Assembly (NCBI GenBank): GCA_001647635.1
Contig: CP014761.1
Location: 496,001-560,000 of the forward strand
Length of the DNA stretch: 64,000 bases
Source: Leifsonia xyli
GTDB lineage: Bacteria; Actinomycetota; Actinomycetes; Actinomycetales; Microbacteriaceae
Direction of reading: 5' to 3'
Below the pieces are notes generated by a model that was not told the DNA's origin, did not search any database, and saw nothing but the letters and a program-made list of their open reading frames with translations. Positions 23,540-31,597 of this stretch are shown here, piece by piece (position 1 is the stretch's first letter; the number at the start of each line of letters is the position of its first letter). The translations under genes were made by a program, and so were the position numbers.

Positions 23540-23659
23540 GTACCCTCCTCAACCGATCGTATGCGGCCGCGCGGTATCAGCTCGCTCAGATCATGCGTTC
23601 CGAAGAAGGCGGACACCGCGGTAACCTAGTCGCCGTCACGCACCTGGGGAGGTTCCCGC

Positions 23660-24386
23660 ATGAGCGTAGACCCGACGGCCACCCTCACGCTGTACGCACA
23701 ACCGGGCGTCACCCGCGCCGATTACCTCTCTGCGGCCCTCGACGCACTTTCTCACACCTTTCCTGGCGAGTCCGTCGGCTGGAATCGCTTCGACGCGGTC
23801 ACCGGAGAGGTCGAGATGGTCGGCACCCCGCCGGAAGTGTTCGGCCCAGACGCTGCGACGGCAGCCGCGCTCGCCCGAGTGCAGGACCATCCGATGGTCG
23901 TGAGCTACATGATCAACCTTGAAGGCATGGAGCCACGTCGGCTCAGCGACCTGGTGAGCCTAACCGACCTTCATCGCACGGACGCGTACCACGAGCTGCT
24001 GCACCCGGTCGGCGCGGAGTACCAGCTCACCGTGTTGTCTCACCGGCCGGCGAGGACGGCTGCCGCCACCTGGACGTTCAACCGCACCAGTCATGACTTC
24101 ACCGACAACGAGCTCGAACTTGCCACACACCTCCAACGAATACTCGTGCTCATCGAGCAGACCTGGGGCGTCACCGATCATCTGCCCGAGGAGTCGCCGC
24201 TCACCCCGCGGAGGCGCAAGTACTCGCCCTCATCGGTCACGGCATGACCGCCCGCGCTATCGGGTTCCGGCTTGGATCTCCGAAGGCACCATCCACAAGC
24301 ACGTCGAACACCTCTATCGGAAGCTCGGCGTCACCGACCGGGTCCTCGCTGTCGCCGCCGGCCGCCGTCTCGGCATCATCCCGTAA
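23660..24386 (+). pseudogene. GAF-LuxR regulator with two frameshifts (cassette copy B)
   Basis: Starts MSVDPTATLTLYAQPG after GGGGAGG. The sensor part ends with the signature RTSHDFTDNE and runs into LTPR, where the frame breaks. Adding one base at about 24210 and one at about 24275 restores LTPREAQVLALIGHG and LGISEGTIHKHVEHLYRKLG to the final stop, giving 242 residues. The length is two short of a multiple of three, in agreement. Without these fixes the protein lacks its DNA-binding domain. Confidence 0.75.
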
Positions 24387-24407
24387 TTAGACGGCCGACG
24401 GCAGCGG

Positions 24408-24665
24408 TCAGCGAACTCGTCCGAGCATGAACAGTCGAGGGCCGGCGTGCGTAACCGGCTGGACCGGCATTCGTGGACACACGGCGGCCAGACGCGACCA
24501 GGCCCTAGCTGATGCCAGGCACCGTTCCGGTACCGCATCGGCGGGCACCGCGGCGTGGACCGGAATCTCGAACGCGTCGGGCGTCACCGGAATCTGTTCC
24601 GGCAGAGGGGCCGGGGTGAGGCAGAAGCACGCGGCGACAACTGTCGCTGTGACTGCAAGCAGCAT
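24408..24665 (-). CDS. Small cysteine-containing lipoprotein, cassette copy B
   Basis: An 85-residue homologue of the protein at 8461, with the same leader DNA before ATG. Shared blocks: AACFCLTPAPLPEQ, PADAVPERCL, RAW, CPRMP. The lipobox-like VAAC is kept. It is convergent with the LuxR gene (gap 21 bases) and divergent from the peptide gene. Conservation of both sequence and spacing suggests a real functional unit. Confidence 0.68.
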   Translation of the reverse strand: MLLAVTATVVAACFCLTPAPLPEQIPVTPDAFEIPVHAAVPADAVPERCLASARAWSRLAAVCPRMPVQPVTHAGPRLFMLGRVR

Positions 24666-24812
24666 GGTGATCACCTCCCATCACCCGTGATGCTCGCGTT
24701 TTCCTTATCCAGCCACCATTGGCATATCTGCCCACCCGGCTCTGCCTACGCAGTTCTACCCATACCGCCCGCCTGTCGGAGAGCGCGAGCATCAGCGGTG
24801 GAGGTGGTCACC

Positions 24813-24953
24813 GTGAACGACGAGCACCCGCGGGACGACATCGACTGCATCGTCACGGACTGGTCGAGGATTGCCTTCCCGACCGTCGCCCTGCCGGTGA
24901 TGGCGGGCGCCCACGCTGCAGCTGCAACCAGCCCACTCCCGGAACGGAGATAG
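24813..24953 (+). CDS. 46-residue small protein between the cassette genes
   Basis: GTG preceded by GGAGGTGG. Reads VNDEHPRDDIDCIVTDWSR, then a hydrophobic stretch and ends PLPERR; its stop lies 2 bases before the peptide ATG. There is no counterpart in copy A. It may be a leader that couples translation to the peptide, or a remnant. Confidence 0.4.
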   Translation: MNDEHPRDDIDCIVTDWSRIAFPTVALPVMAGAHAAAATSPLPERR

Positions 24954-24955
24954 TG

Positions 24956-25188
24956 ATGAGCACGAAACCCCGCGCTGCCGCGGCGACCCTCGCCGTCCTC
25001 GCAGCGCTCACTCTCACCGTCACCGCGCCGGCTACCGCCGAAGCGAAGGTCAAAGGCGACCCCACGATCCGGATCGCGAAGATCAAGGACGTCGTCGGGC
25101 AGCCGGAGGCCCTCGTCGCTCCTGGGCAACCGCCGACGCCGTGCAAGCCCGATCGGTACAAGTGCCCGCTCGGGGCGGGCTGCTCTGA
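24956..25188 (+). pseudogene. Secreted RYKCPLG peptide, cassette copy B (probable frameshift at the end)
   Basis: MSTKPRAAA signal peptide ending APATA, then AKVKGDPTIRIAKIK, GQPEALVAPGQPP and CKPDRYKCPLG, closely matching copy A. As written the frame runs on past the terminator. If one G is added in the run near 25172-25178, it ends PLGGGLL at the TGA at 25188, where copy A stops. The read-through form would be a chimera through the hairpin, so the short form is more likely. Confidence 0.65.
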
Positions 25189-25208
25189 CCGGTCCGGATG
25201 GGGGAGAG

Positions 25209-25247
25209 CTCGGCACCGCCACCGTCCCTCCGGCGGTGCCGAGTTTC
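25209..25247 (+). terminator. Terminator hairpin after peptide gene B
   Basis: A perfect 12-bp stem, CTCGGCACCGCC with GGCGGTGCCGAG, 11-base loop, followed by TTTCG. Same position and related sequence as the hairpin at 9088. Confidence 0.75.
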
Positions 25248-25251
25248 GCCG

Positions 25252-25646
25252 TCAGCTGCTCGAAGATGCCAGCGGTGGTGTGAGTAGCACCGCGACACCT
25301 AGAAGGATGAGGGTCGTGACGACCAGTCCGACGAGGACGACCAGCCACACTCGTTGACCTGCTGAGCGGGCGGCGAACCCAGCCCCGACCGCCGCGCCGA
25401 ACAGGATCAGCACGGACGGGATGACCCAGAGCCCGATCTTGAACTCGGTTTCACCGGCGTTGGCCTCGGCGATGCCGGAGTCGTAGGGTCCGGGCCACCC
25501 GTATCGGAGCAGGTGCTGCCATTCTCCGTAGGCGGAAGCGACGGGTACGAGGAGGAGGACTGCCGCGATGCCGTAGATGATCGCGGGGTGGCCGCTTTGT
25601 TCCGTTCTGTCTGCGACCTGGGGCCGCTGGGGCCTGGAACCGTCAT
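25252..25646 (-). pseudogene. Membrane protein with a frameshift
   Basis: The head (MTVPGPSGPRSQTERNKAATP) and the body (AIIYGIAAVLLLVPVASAYG, then two further helices, ending PPLASSSS) are in different frames. One C missing from the run at 25585-25588 joins them into 131 residues. The body has three helices and one external loop (YGWPGPYDSGIAEANAGE). No known family. Confidence 0.6.
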
Positions 25647-25793
25647 GTCAACGGAACCTACACCGCGCGGCGGGAAACAATCCGACCAGTACAGCTGCTC
25701 CTAGCACCACCCCAGGTGGTCGCCCGGCAATCGGGGGACGGGCGCCACCACCCCGGAATGGAACCTTCTCAAGCGGTCGGACATTACATCAGC

Positions 25794-26396
25794 ATGGAGA
25801 GCATGGACGGTCTCACCGACGCGGAACTCTGGTCCCGTGTCCGCGCTGGCGACGGAGCCGCGTTCGGTGTCGTCTACGACCGGCACGTCAACCGAGTGTT
25901 CGGCTTCTGCCGTCGCGCGACAGACTCTATCGACGCCGCCGACGACCTGACCGCACTGGTGTTCCTCGAAGCATGGCGGAAACGCTCCGCCGTCCGCGTC
26001 GTCGGCGACTCAGTGATCGGGTGGCTGCTCGTCACCGCAGGATACGTCGTCCGGAACCACACTCGCGCGGAACGCCGGTACCGCCGCTACCTTGCTGCCG
26101 TCCCACCAGCCGAGCACATCCCAGACCCCAGCGACCAGGTGCTCACACGCCTGGACGGTCAGGCACAGTCAGAACGTGTCCAATACGCGTTCACCCGGCT
26201 CAGCGCACACGACCAGCAGGTGCTGACACTCTGCGTCCTCGAGGAAATCCCCCTCGCCGAGGTAAGCAGCGTGCTCCATGTGCCTTTGGGGACAGTGAAG
26301 TCCCGACTCAGTCGGGCAAAGGCCAGGTTGGCGCAGCTGCTCAGCGAACCAGCCGGGGACACCCCAGCTCGAACTGTCGAAGAAGGAGGAATCTGA
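25794..26396 (+). CDS. ECF-type RNA polymerase sigma factor
   Basis: About 200 residues. Region 2 reads VYDRHVNRVFGFCRRA with DLTALVFLEAWRKR; region 4 reads LCVLEEIPLAEVSSVL and LGTVKSRLSRAKARL. The start is uncertain (ATG at 25758, 25794 or 25803); the middle one is given. Its stop overlaps the ATG of the membrane protein at 26396, a common layout for sigma and anti-sigma genes. The regulon is unknown. Confidence 0.86.
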   Translation: MESMDGLTDAELWSRVRAGDGAAFGVVYDRHVNRVFGFCRRATDSIDAADDLTALVFLEAWRKRSAVRVVGDSVIGWLLVTAGYVVRNHTRAERRYRRYLAAVPPAEHIPDPSDQVLTRLDGQAQSERVQYAFTRLSAHDQQVLTLCVLEEIPLAEVSSVLHVPLGTVKSRLSRAKARLAQLLSEPAGDTPARTVEEGGI

Positions 26397-26911
26397 TGCC
26401 CGCAACACAGCAGGAACGGCGCGCCGCCATCCGGGAAGCGCTCGTCACCGTCGCGGAGAAGAACACTGCAGCGAACCGGCGGCTGCGGAACATCCGCCGA
26501 GCATGGATCCTCATCCCTACCGCCGCAGCTGCCGTGGCACTTACCGCCGGCGGGCTCGCCTTCGCCCAGTACGCCAACGTCACCGACAAGAGCAACGTGG
26601 CCTGCTTCGCGCGGGCAGAGCTGGACCCATTCGGCAACTTCCCCGGCACGCACGCTGCCGTCGCAGACGAGAGCGGAAACGGACCCGCATCCGTCGAGGA
26701 CGCCCGCGCACTCTGCTCCGACCTGTGGGCCCAGAACATCCTCGACGCTCAGACCCCGAACGGGACCGCCCCGCATGACGCCTACGACCGGAGCTTCTCC
26801 CACCCTGTCCCACCAGAACTCGCCGTCTGCGTCATGCACGACGGGACAGCCGCAGTCGTCCCCGGTGATGACAGCGTCTGCGCGAAGCTGGGCCTGTCAG
26901 TCAAACACTGA
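26396..26911 (+). CDS. Membrane protein partner of the sigma factor (possible anti-sigma)
   Basis: A 171-residue protein; ATG after GAAGGAGG and overlapping the sigma stop. Cytoplasmic basic head of about 35 residues (RRAAIREALVTVAEKNTAANRRLRNIRR), one helix, then an external domain with four Cys (NVACFARAE, ALCSDLW, LAVCVMHD, DSVCAKLG). There is no HxxxCxxC zinc anti-sigma motif, so the anti-sigma role is inferred from position and topology only. Confidence 0.72.
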   Translation: MPATQQERRAAIREALVTVAEKNTAANRRLRNIRRAWILIPTAAAAVALTAGGLAFAQYANVTDKSNVACFARAELDPFGNFPGTHAAVADESGNGPASVEDARALCSDLWAQNILDAQTPNGTAPHDAYDRSFSHPVPPELAVCVMHDGTAAVVPGDDSVCAKLGLSVKH

Positions 26912-27023
26912 TCGGCGGGACATGGTCCGAGCAGCGGTCACCGGGCCTACCGTAACCGTGACGCCGACTATCAATAAACCGCGTCTTAGACGGCTAAGCA
27001 CCGTTTTACTGAACATCGGGGCG

Positions 27024-27431
27024 TCACCGGAGGTCCCCGTCGGCGGTGACATCCACCGCCACTGCCGGTTGTGCGCACGTTGCCCGGGACACCTGGAAGG
27101 TTCGGGTCCGCTGGGTCGCGACACCACGGTCCGTCAGCTCCACGGTGACCTCAACCTGCTGCGGGACGATCCGCGCGTCCGGGAACGCCACCCATTCCAC
27201 AGTCCCACCCGCGGTGACATCCCGGCACCCACCGCCGGCGCAGACAGTCACTCCCGTGCCCGGGTGAGCGCGGACAAACGCGGACGGGTCCACCGTAACC
27301 AGCGGTCCCACCGACACCGCGGCAGCGCATGTTCCCGGCTGCGCCGACATCTGCGCGGTCACCACCAGAAGAACCACCGCGATAGCGGCCACCACCACTG
27401 ACACCCCGACGACCAGTCTCCCCCGCACCAC
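27024..27431 (-). CDS. Secreted or membrane-anchored protein, 135 residues
   Basis: GTG start (two in tandem). One N-terminal helix, uncleaved or signal, then a beta-rich external domain with Cys at GTCAAAV, TVCAGGGCRD and ATCAQPA. It is divergent from the paralogue of 23024. A 23-base stretch at its 3' end (27021-27043) is repeated at 16244. No family recognised. Confidence 0.65.
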   Translation of the reverse strand: MVRGRLVVGVSVVVAAIAVVLLVVTAQMSAQPGTCAAAVSVGPLVTVDPSAFVRAHPGTGVTVCAGGGCRDVTAGGTVEWVAFPDARIVPQQVEVTVELTDRGVATQRTRTFQVSRATCAQPAVAVDVTADGDLR

Positions 27432-27501
27432 CGCACGGTAACACTAGACGGCCCGTGATGGTCGAAACCGTGACCCCGCTACGATCAGTCCGGGAGGGGA
27501 T

Positions 27502-27972
27502 ATGGGGCGCAGGACGCTGGCGGAGCGGATCCAGGACGGGTTCGAGTCCCGGCCGTTGACCGAACACCATCCGATGTCTCCGGCACGGCCGGTCACCCCG
27601 GCTCGGCGACGCCAGGCGAAGTTCTACTTCATCGCCTCAGGAGTCGTGTTCGCAATGGTCGCCTTCGTTCTGGCATTCCTCGCTGTGGACGGGGTGTGGT
27701 GGAACGTGCAGTCCCAGGCGGTCTGCACGATCACATCCGCACAGCATCACCCGGTGTACTCGAAGTCCGGGTTCCTCGGCACCGACTGGAACATCGGGAC
27801 CGCGCAATGCGGAGACCTGCAAGTGACCCGGAACGGGGAACGGTTCCCGGACGCGGCCGCGCAGCACGTCGCCCGGTCACTCCACGTCGGCGAAACCTAC
27901 CGGCTGTACCTGCGCGGGTGGAACGGCTGGCCGGAGCCGGCGAAGGCGATCATCGGCGCAACCCACCTCTGA
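27502..27972 (+). CDS. 156-residue membrane protein, paralogue of 23024
   Basis: ATG with GGGAGGGG and a TACGAT box about 17 bases before it. Head RTLAERIQDGFESRPLTEHH, helix near residue 40, then the external blocks VCTITSAQHH, YSKSGFLGTDW, CGDLQVTRNGE, ARSLHVGETYRLYLRGWNGWP. The same blocks in the same order occur in the protein at 23024. Both conserved Cys are present. Function unknown. Confidence 0.75.
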   Translation: MGRRTLAERIQDGFESRPLTEHHPMSPARPVTPARRRQAKFYFIASGVVFAMVAFVLAFLAVDGVWWNVQSQAVCTITSAQHHPVYSKSGFLGTDWNIGTAQCGDLQVTRNGERFPDAAAQHVARSLHVGETYRLYLRGWNGWPEPAKAIIGATHL

Positions 27973-28003
27973 CGGCGGCTCCCCACCGGGGAACATGAGG
28001 GTT

Positions 28004-28009
28004 TATCGT
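28004..28009 (+). promoter_or_regulatory. -10 box TATCGT, leaderless start at 28016
   Basis: TATCGT ends 6 bases before ATG. Confidence 0.5.
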
Positions 28010-28015
28010 TCGCGT

Positions 28016-28246
28016 ATGCGGTTCTTTGTCATCGTCCCCATCGGCCTCGTCGCCACCGGGGTCATCCTCGCAGCTCAGGGTGCGTTCTGGGTCGCGGTCA
28101 CCGCACTCATCATCGCCGCGCCGTGCCTGGTCATCGCGGTCGCGCACGGGGCGATCGCCCGCTGGTGGGAACGCCGCTCCTTCGCGAAAACCATCGAGCA
28201 GCAGCAGAACGGCACCTACGTCGAAGAGTGGCGCCGCCACGTCTGA
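28016..28246 (+). CDS. 76-residue two-helix membrane protein
   Basis: MRFFVIVPIGLVATGVIL and a second helix, then a soluble tail WWERRSFAKTIEQQQNG and YVEEWRRHV. An upstream ATG at 27995 is possible, but the promoter placement favours this one. Unknown function. Confidence 0.62.
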   Translation: MRFFVIVPIGLVATGVILAAQGAFWVAVTALIIAAPCLVIAVAHGAIARWWERRSFAKTIEQQQNGTYVEEWRRHV

Positions 28247-28275
28247 CAAGCGGTAACCGACCCGGCCGGGGCAGT

Positions 28276-29066
28276 TCACGTCTGCGGCGGCGTGAAATCC
28301 ACTCGAACGTCCCAGTTGAACTCCCCGGCGAGGTCCCCCTCCCGGAGAAGCCCGACCTCCCGCGCGCGAAGGACCGCGCTAAGACGGTCAGGGACTCCGA
28401 GCTTCAGATAGATGTTCTCCAGGTGCTTGTGGACGGTCCCGACGCTGATGCTGAGTCTGCTGCCGATCTCCTTCGCGGTATCTCCATGCGCCAACGCCAG
28501 AAGCACCTGCAATTCCCGCGGGTGACAGCGACGGCGGACGAGGCGATCCGGTTGAACGCTCGGAACACAGACACGAGGGCCGGCTGGACGTCGACCGCGA
28601 AGCGGAGTTCGGAATCAGTGAAGTCACTCGATGCGCGGTTGACTGCGAGATAGACCCAGGTGCCGGAACCGGTGAACGGCGACAGGGGGATGAAGGTGCT
28701 GAACCGGGCCCCGATCGGGTCCAGGTCCTCTCGGTATAGGCGGGAGGCCCTCAGCTCGTCGAACCCGATGGTGTCACTCATCCGCGCCGGCGCCCACCCC
28801 GGGTGCTGGTCGTACCACTGGAACACGGGATGCTCGGCGAGGTATCTCGCGACCGCGTCCACGGCCAGCGCTTGACGTTCAAGATAGGGGCGGAGCACGA
28901 CGCTCGCCGTTCCTCGGTCGAAGTCCATCTCGTTGTAGGACACGAGATCGGCTTCCAGCGTCGTGTCCAGCAGGTTCAGCGTCGAATCGACGAGCGCACC
29001 GAAGCTGCTCGCACCGGCGATCCGGTCCAGCTCGCTCAGCAACTGCTGCCTGTCGGGCATGCCCAT
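28276..29066 (-). pseudogene. GAF-LuxR regulator with one frameshift (third copy)
   Basis: MGMPDRQQLLSELDRIAG opens a sensor part with the family signature NRASSDFTDSELRF. The frame breaks at VAVT; one C added to the run at 28520-28522 gives TPRELQVLLALAHGD and LSISVGTVHKHLENIYLKLG to the stop, 263 residues in all. The break falls at the same TPRE junction as in the copy at 23660. No secreted cassette lies beside this copy. Confidence 0.72.
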
Positions 29067-29407
29067 CCGGTCACCGCCCGCCACACACGCGCATACGACC
29101 CTCCCCCACTGAAACGGCGGAATGATACTGCGACACCCACGCCTCCCACCACCGACGCTTGACCGGTCGGACGCCACCTCCGCCCGGCGATAGCCGTTGC
29201 GTCGAAAACCCAACCCCGGGACGCGACAGCGGCCCGCCCCGGCGATAGCCGCGGGTCCGTGCGCTAGCCGGCCCGATTCTTAAGAGGGAGAGTCGACAGA
29301 CACTCCCTCAACCACGGCGGAATCCGAAGGCCCCACGGGAACACGACCACACCCGTAAACAAGAAGGCAACCTCCATCAGAACCGACGCTCTCCCTACCC
29401 AACCCAG

Positions 29408-29484
29408 CCACCCCGAAAACCGACACCCGGTCTACGAAACCCAGCCACCTCGAAAACGACCCGCACCACCCCGAAAACCGACAC
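29408..29484 (+). repeat. 19-bp direct repeats (iteron-like)
   Basis: CCACCCCGAAAACCGACAC occurs exactly at 29408-29426 and 29466-29484, with a degraded copy between (CACCTCGAAAACGAC, from about 29446). They lie at the left edge of a 1.6 kb stretch without a convincing gene. Confidence 0.7.
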
Positions 29485-29519
29485 GTCATCATTCACCGGT
29501 CCCTCCTTCGTCGGGACCT

Positions 29520-29537
29520 CTCGTCGCTGCGCTCCTC
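29520..29537 (+). repeat. Left arm of an 18-bp inverted repeat
   Basis: CTCGTCGCTGCGCTCCTC is the exact reverse complement of 30428-30445. Seventeen of these bases are also repeated directly at 29690-29706. Confidence 0.85.
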
Positions 29538-30427
29538 ACGCGACTCGTCACGGGGATCTCTTCGACCCGTGTGCCGGTTCCCTCGCTCCTCGGGAACCTC
29601 TCGTCGTCGCTGGCGCTCCTCCTCACGCCGGGCCACTTCGTGTCCCTCTCGCTGCGCCTCGTTCCTCGGCTTCGCTCACGGTCCAGTGGTCGTCGCTGCG
29701 CTCCTCCCCTGCCCCTATTCCGGAGGCCGCTGGCGCGTCCTCCTCTCGCTGCCTTCTCCTCCCTTCGGTCGTCGTCGTTCGCTCACGTTCGTCGTCGGCT
29801 GGCGCCTCCTCCTCAGTCGTCGGCTGCGCCTCCTCCGTTCGCTACGCTCACAGCTCCGGCTCGTCTCGTTTCCGGCACGCTTCATCTCGTCCACGCATCG
29901 GTTGTCGGTTCGTTCCGGGACGTCTTCGGTGTGACCTCGTCGCGGTGTCTTGGACGTGACGGTGACCGGGACGAACTCGATTCGATTCCTGCGTTCCGAC
30001 TCGGGACGACGCGGGACGATCAACGAAGCGCTGCGCGCCGCTTCGATGGAGACATTCGCAGAGACAGTCACCACCTCGGGATGGGACGGAACGGGACGAC
30101 ACGATACGACCACGAGCCGGAGACGATACGAACCACCGGGAGGCGACACAGCGGGGACAACCTATGAGACTCAGCCACAGGACCGCGCGCAGCGCCACCA
30201 CCCGTCAACGGAGGCAACCTGGAGCACACAGCCAGAGCCGACGGAGACGCACCGAAGACGTCCCGAAACGTAACGTGCAGGAGCGCGGAGTCGGAAGAGA
30301 ACCATGAGCCTGCGAAATGGTTCTCTGAAGCGCAGCGCGCGAGCCAGCGAAGAGAGCGCCAGCGAACGAAGCGCCGCGAGCGGAGGCCGCAGCGAAGCAG
30401 AGGCCGACAAGCCAGCCACAGGCCAGC

Positions 30428-30445
30428 GAGGAGCGCAGCGACGAG
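30428..30445 (-). repeat. Right arm of the 18-bp inverted repeat
   Basis: GAGGAGCGCAGCGACGAG, pairing with 29520-29537 across about 890 bases. Confidence 0.85.
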
Positions 30446-30685
30446 CTGACGAGCCGACACGTCACGTCGGCGAGTCAAGGACATTCAAGGGCACAAGTAA
30501 CCACTGACATATCGAAGGCACTCGTCAACACACAGGGGCGGCGGCCGGCGGGCTGAACGGATTGGGCGAACAACGACCCGTGAACAGCCGGTTTTCTGCC
30601 GAGGAACCGGGTGTTTTCCGCCGCATCTTCTCGGGTGAGGACACCGCCGGGTTTCAGGGCGGTTCCGGAAGCTCAAGGAGACGCA

Positions 30686-31106
30686 TTGACCGCAGTGATT
30701 CCGCCGCGCGGAACAGTGACCGAACTCGGCGTGACCGAGCTGGATTCCGTGACGCCCGGGAGCGTGCTCGTAACCTGCACGAATGGCATCTTCCGGGTGG
30801 CGGTTTACACCACCCCGACGCTCGGCATTTCCACGGGTGTCACCGCCTGGTATCTCGGGCAGGAGATCGTCGAGCTGGAGGACGTTCTCCACGACGAGCT
30901 CATCGACGATGTCCGGGAGCTCATCCACGCGATCGGTGACGGGACCCTGTACGCGATCGACGGAAGCGCGCACTCGTCGGTGACGGGACACCGTGTACTT
31001 GATCGGTGGCACGTTCATCGGTGTCCAGGCCGCGGACCCAACCGGTGAACGGGAAGGAATCATGGACACGGCGGCTTTAGCCATCCCCGCGATAGAGCCC
31101 GGCTAG
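30686..31106 (+). pseudogene. 139-residue protein with a frameshift
   Basis: TTG start after AAGGAG. Soluble protein: LTAVIPPRGTVTELGVTE, TTPTLGISTGVTAWYLGQE, acidic HDELIDDVRELIHAIGDG. The frame ends at 31048, but the neighbouring frame continues VYLIGGTFIGVQAADPTG and ends AIPAIEPG at 31106. Removing one G at 30985-30987 joins them. This is the only break that needs a deletion rather than an insertion. No family recognised. Confidence 0.55.
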
Positions 31107-31597
31107 ACCTCGCCGATCCAGGACCGGCTCCCCGACCCAAGCGGCGATATCAGCTTGGGAACGGCAACTCGACCGAAGGCTCGTGCCAGAGGCACTGCTG
31201 GGCGGAACGCGATCGAGTTCGATGTGAACGAGCAAGAGCTGCGAGCATCTTGAATGCTTACTTGAATGCTTACTTGAATGAATTCTTGAATGATTTGTGA
31301 ATGCTCTGGTGATCTATTCCCGATCACTCACTGACATGACTGTGGGTGAACCCGTTTTGGGGGGTTCGGACAGAGGAGCCCACTTGCAAAGGTGAATAGC
31401 CACATTGCCCATACACCCCAAGGATCACGTGACGAACACTTTCACTGGCCGCTCCCCAGCACTGAGCAGCACTGCAATGAACTTCGGCGAAACCTTGCGC
31501 GGTGTACTGATCAACGTGCTGACTGTCCCGAAGGACCAGCAAGCGACGAGCCCGAAAGACATTCCCGCTCGCTGCCTAACCTCTAACGGCTAGCACA
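31107..31597. other. Intergenic region, no gene seen
   Basis: 491 bases with lower GC than the surroundings. It contains the TTGAATG iterons (31249-31305) and otherwise only short frames without start signals or family resemblance. Confidence 0.5.
31249..31305 (+). repeat. 12-bp TTGAATG direct repeats
   Basis: CTTGAATGCTTA occurs twice in tandem, then CTTGAATGAATT, CTTGAATGATTT and GTGAATGCTCT, giving about five units at a 12-base period. AT-rich for this genome. Candidate binding array for a repressor or replication-type protein. Confidence 0.8.

Larger units (their letters stand above)
29490..30480. other. Strand-asymmetric non-coding zone with terminal inverted repeat
   Basis: No convincing gene. 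The left half is rich in CTCCTC, GCTGCGC and TTCGCTC words on the plus strand; the right half holds the complementary GAGGAG, GCGCAGC and GAGCGAA words, with the switch near 29.95-30.0 kb. The outer ends carry an exact 18-bp inverted repeat. Open frames here translate to Arg/Ser-rich, low-complexity sequence on both strands and are rejected. Confidence 0.6.

Noticed and set aside
29280..29492. Minus-strand frame of 70 codons near the direct repeats
   Set aside because: It covers the repeats, has no start signal, and its sequence is Gly/Val/Ser-rich with no resemblance to a family.
29569..30505. Several Arg/Ser/Pro-rich frames on both strands in the asymmetric zone
   Set aside because: All derive from repeated GCTCCT/CGCTGC words; no start signals and no codon-position pattern.
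31249..31305. CRISPR array
   Set aside because: Repeat unit is only 12 bases with no spacers and no cas genes.
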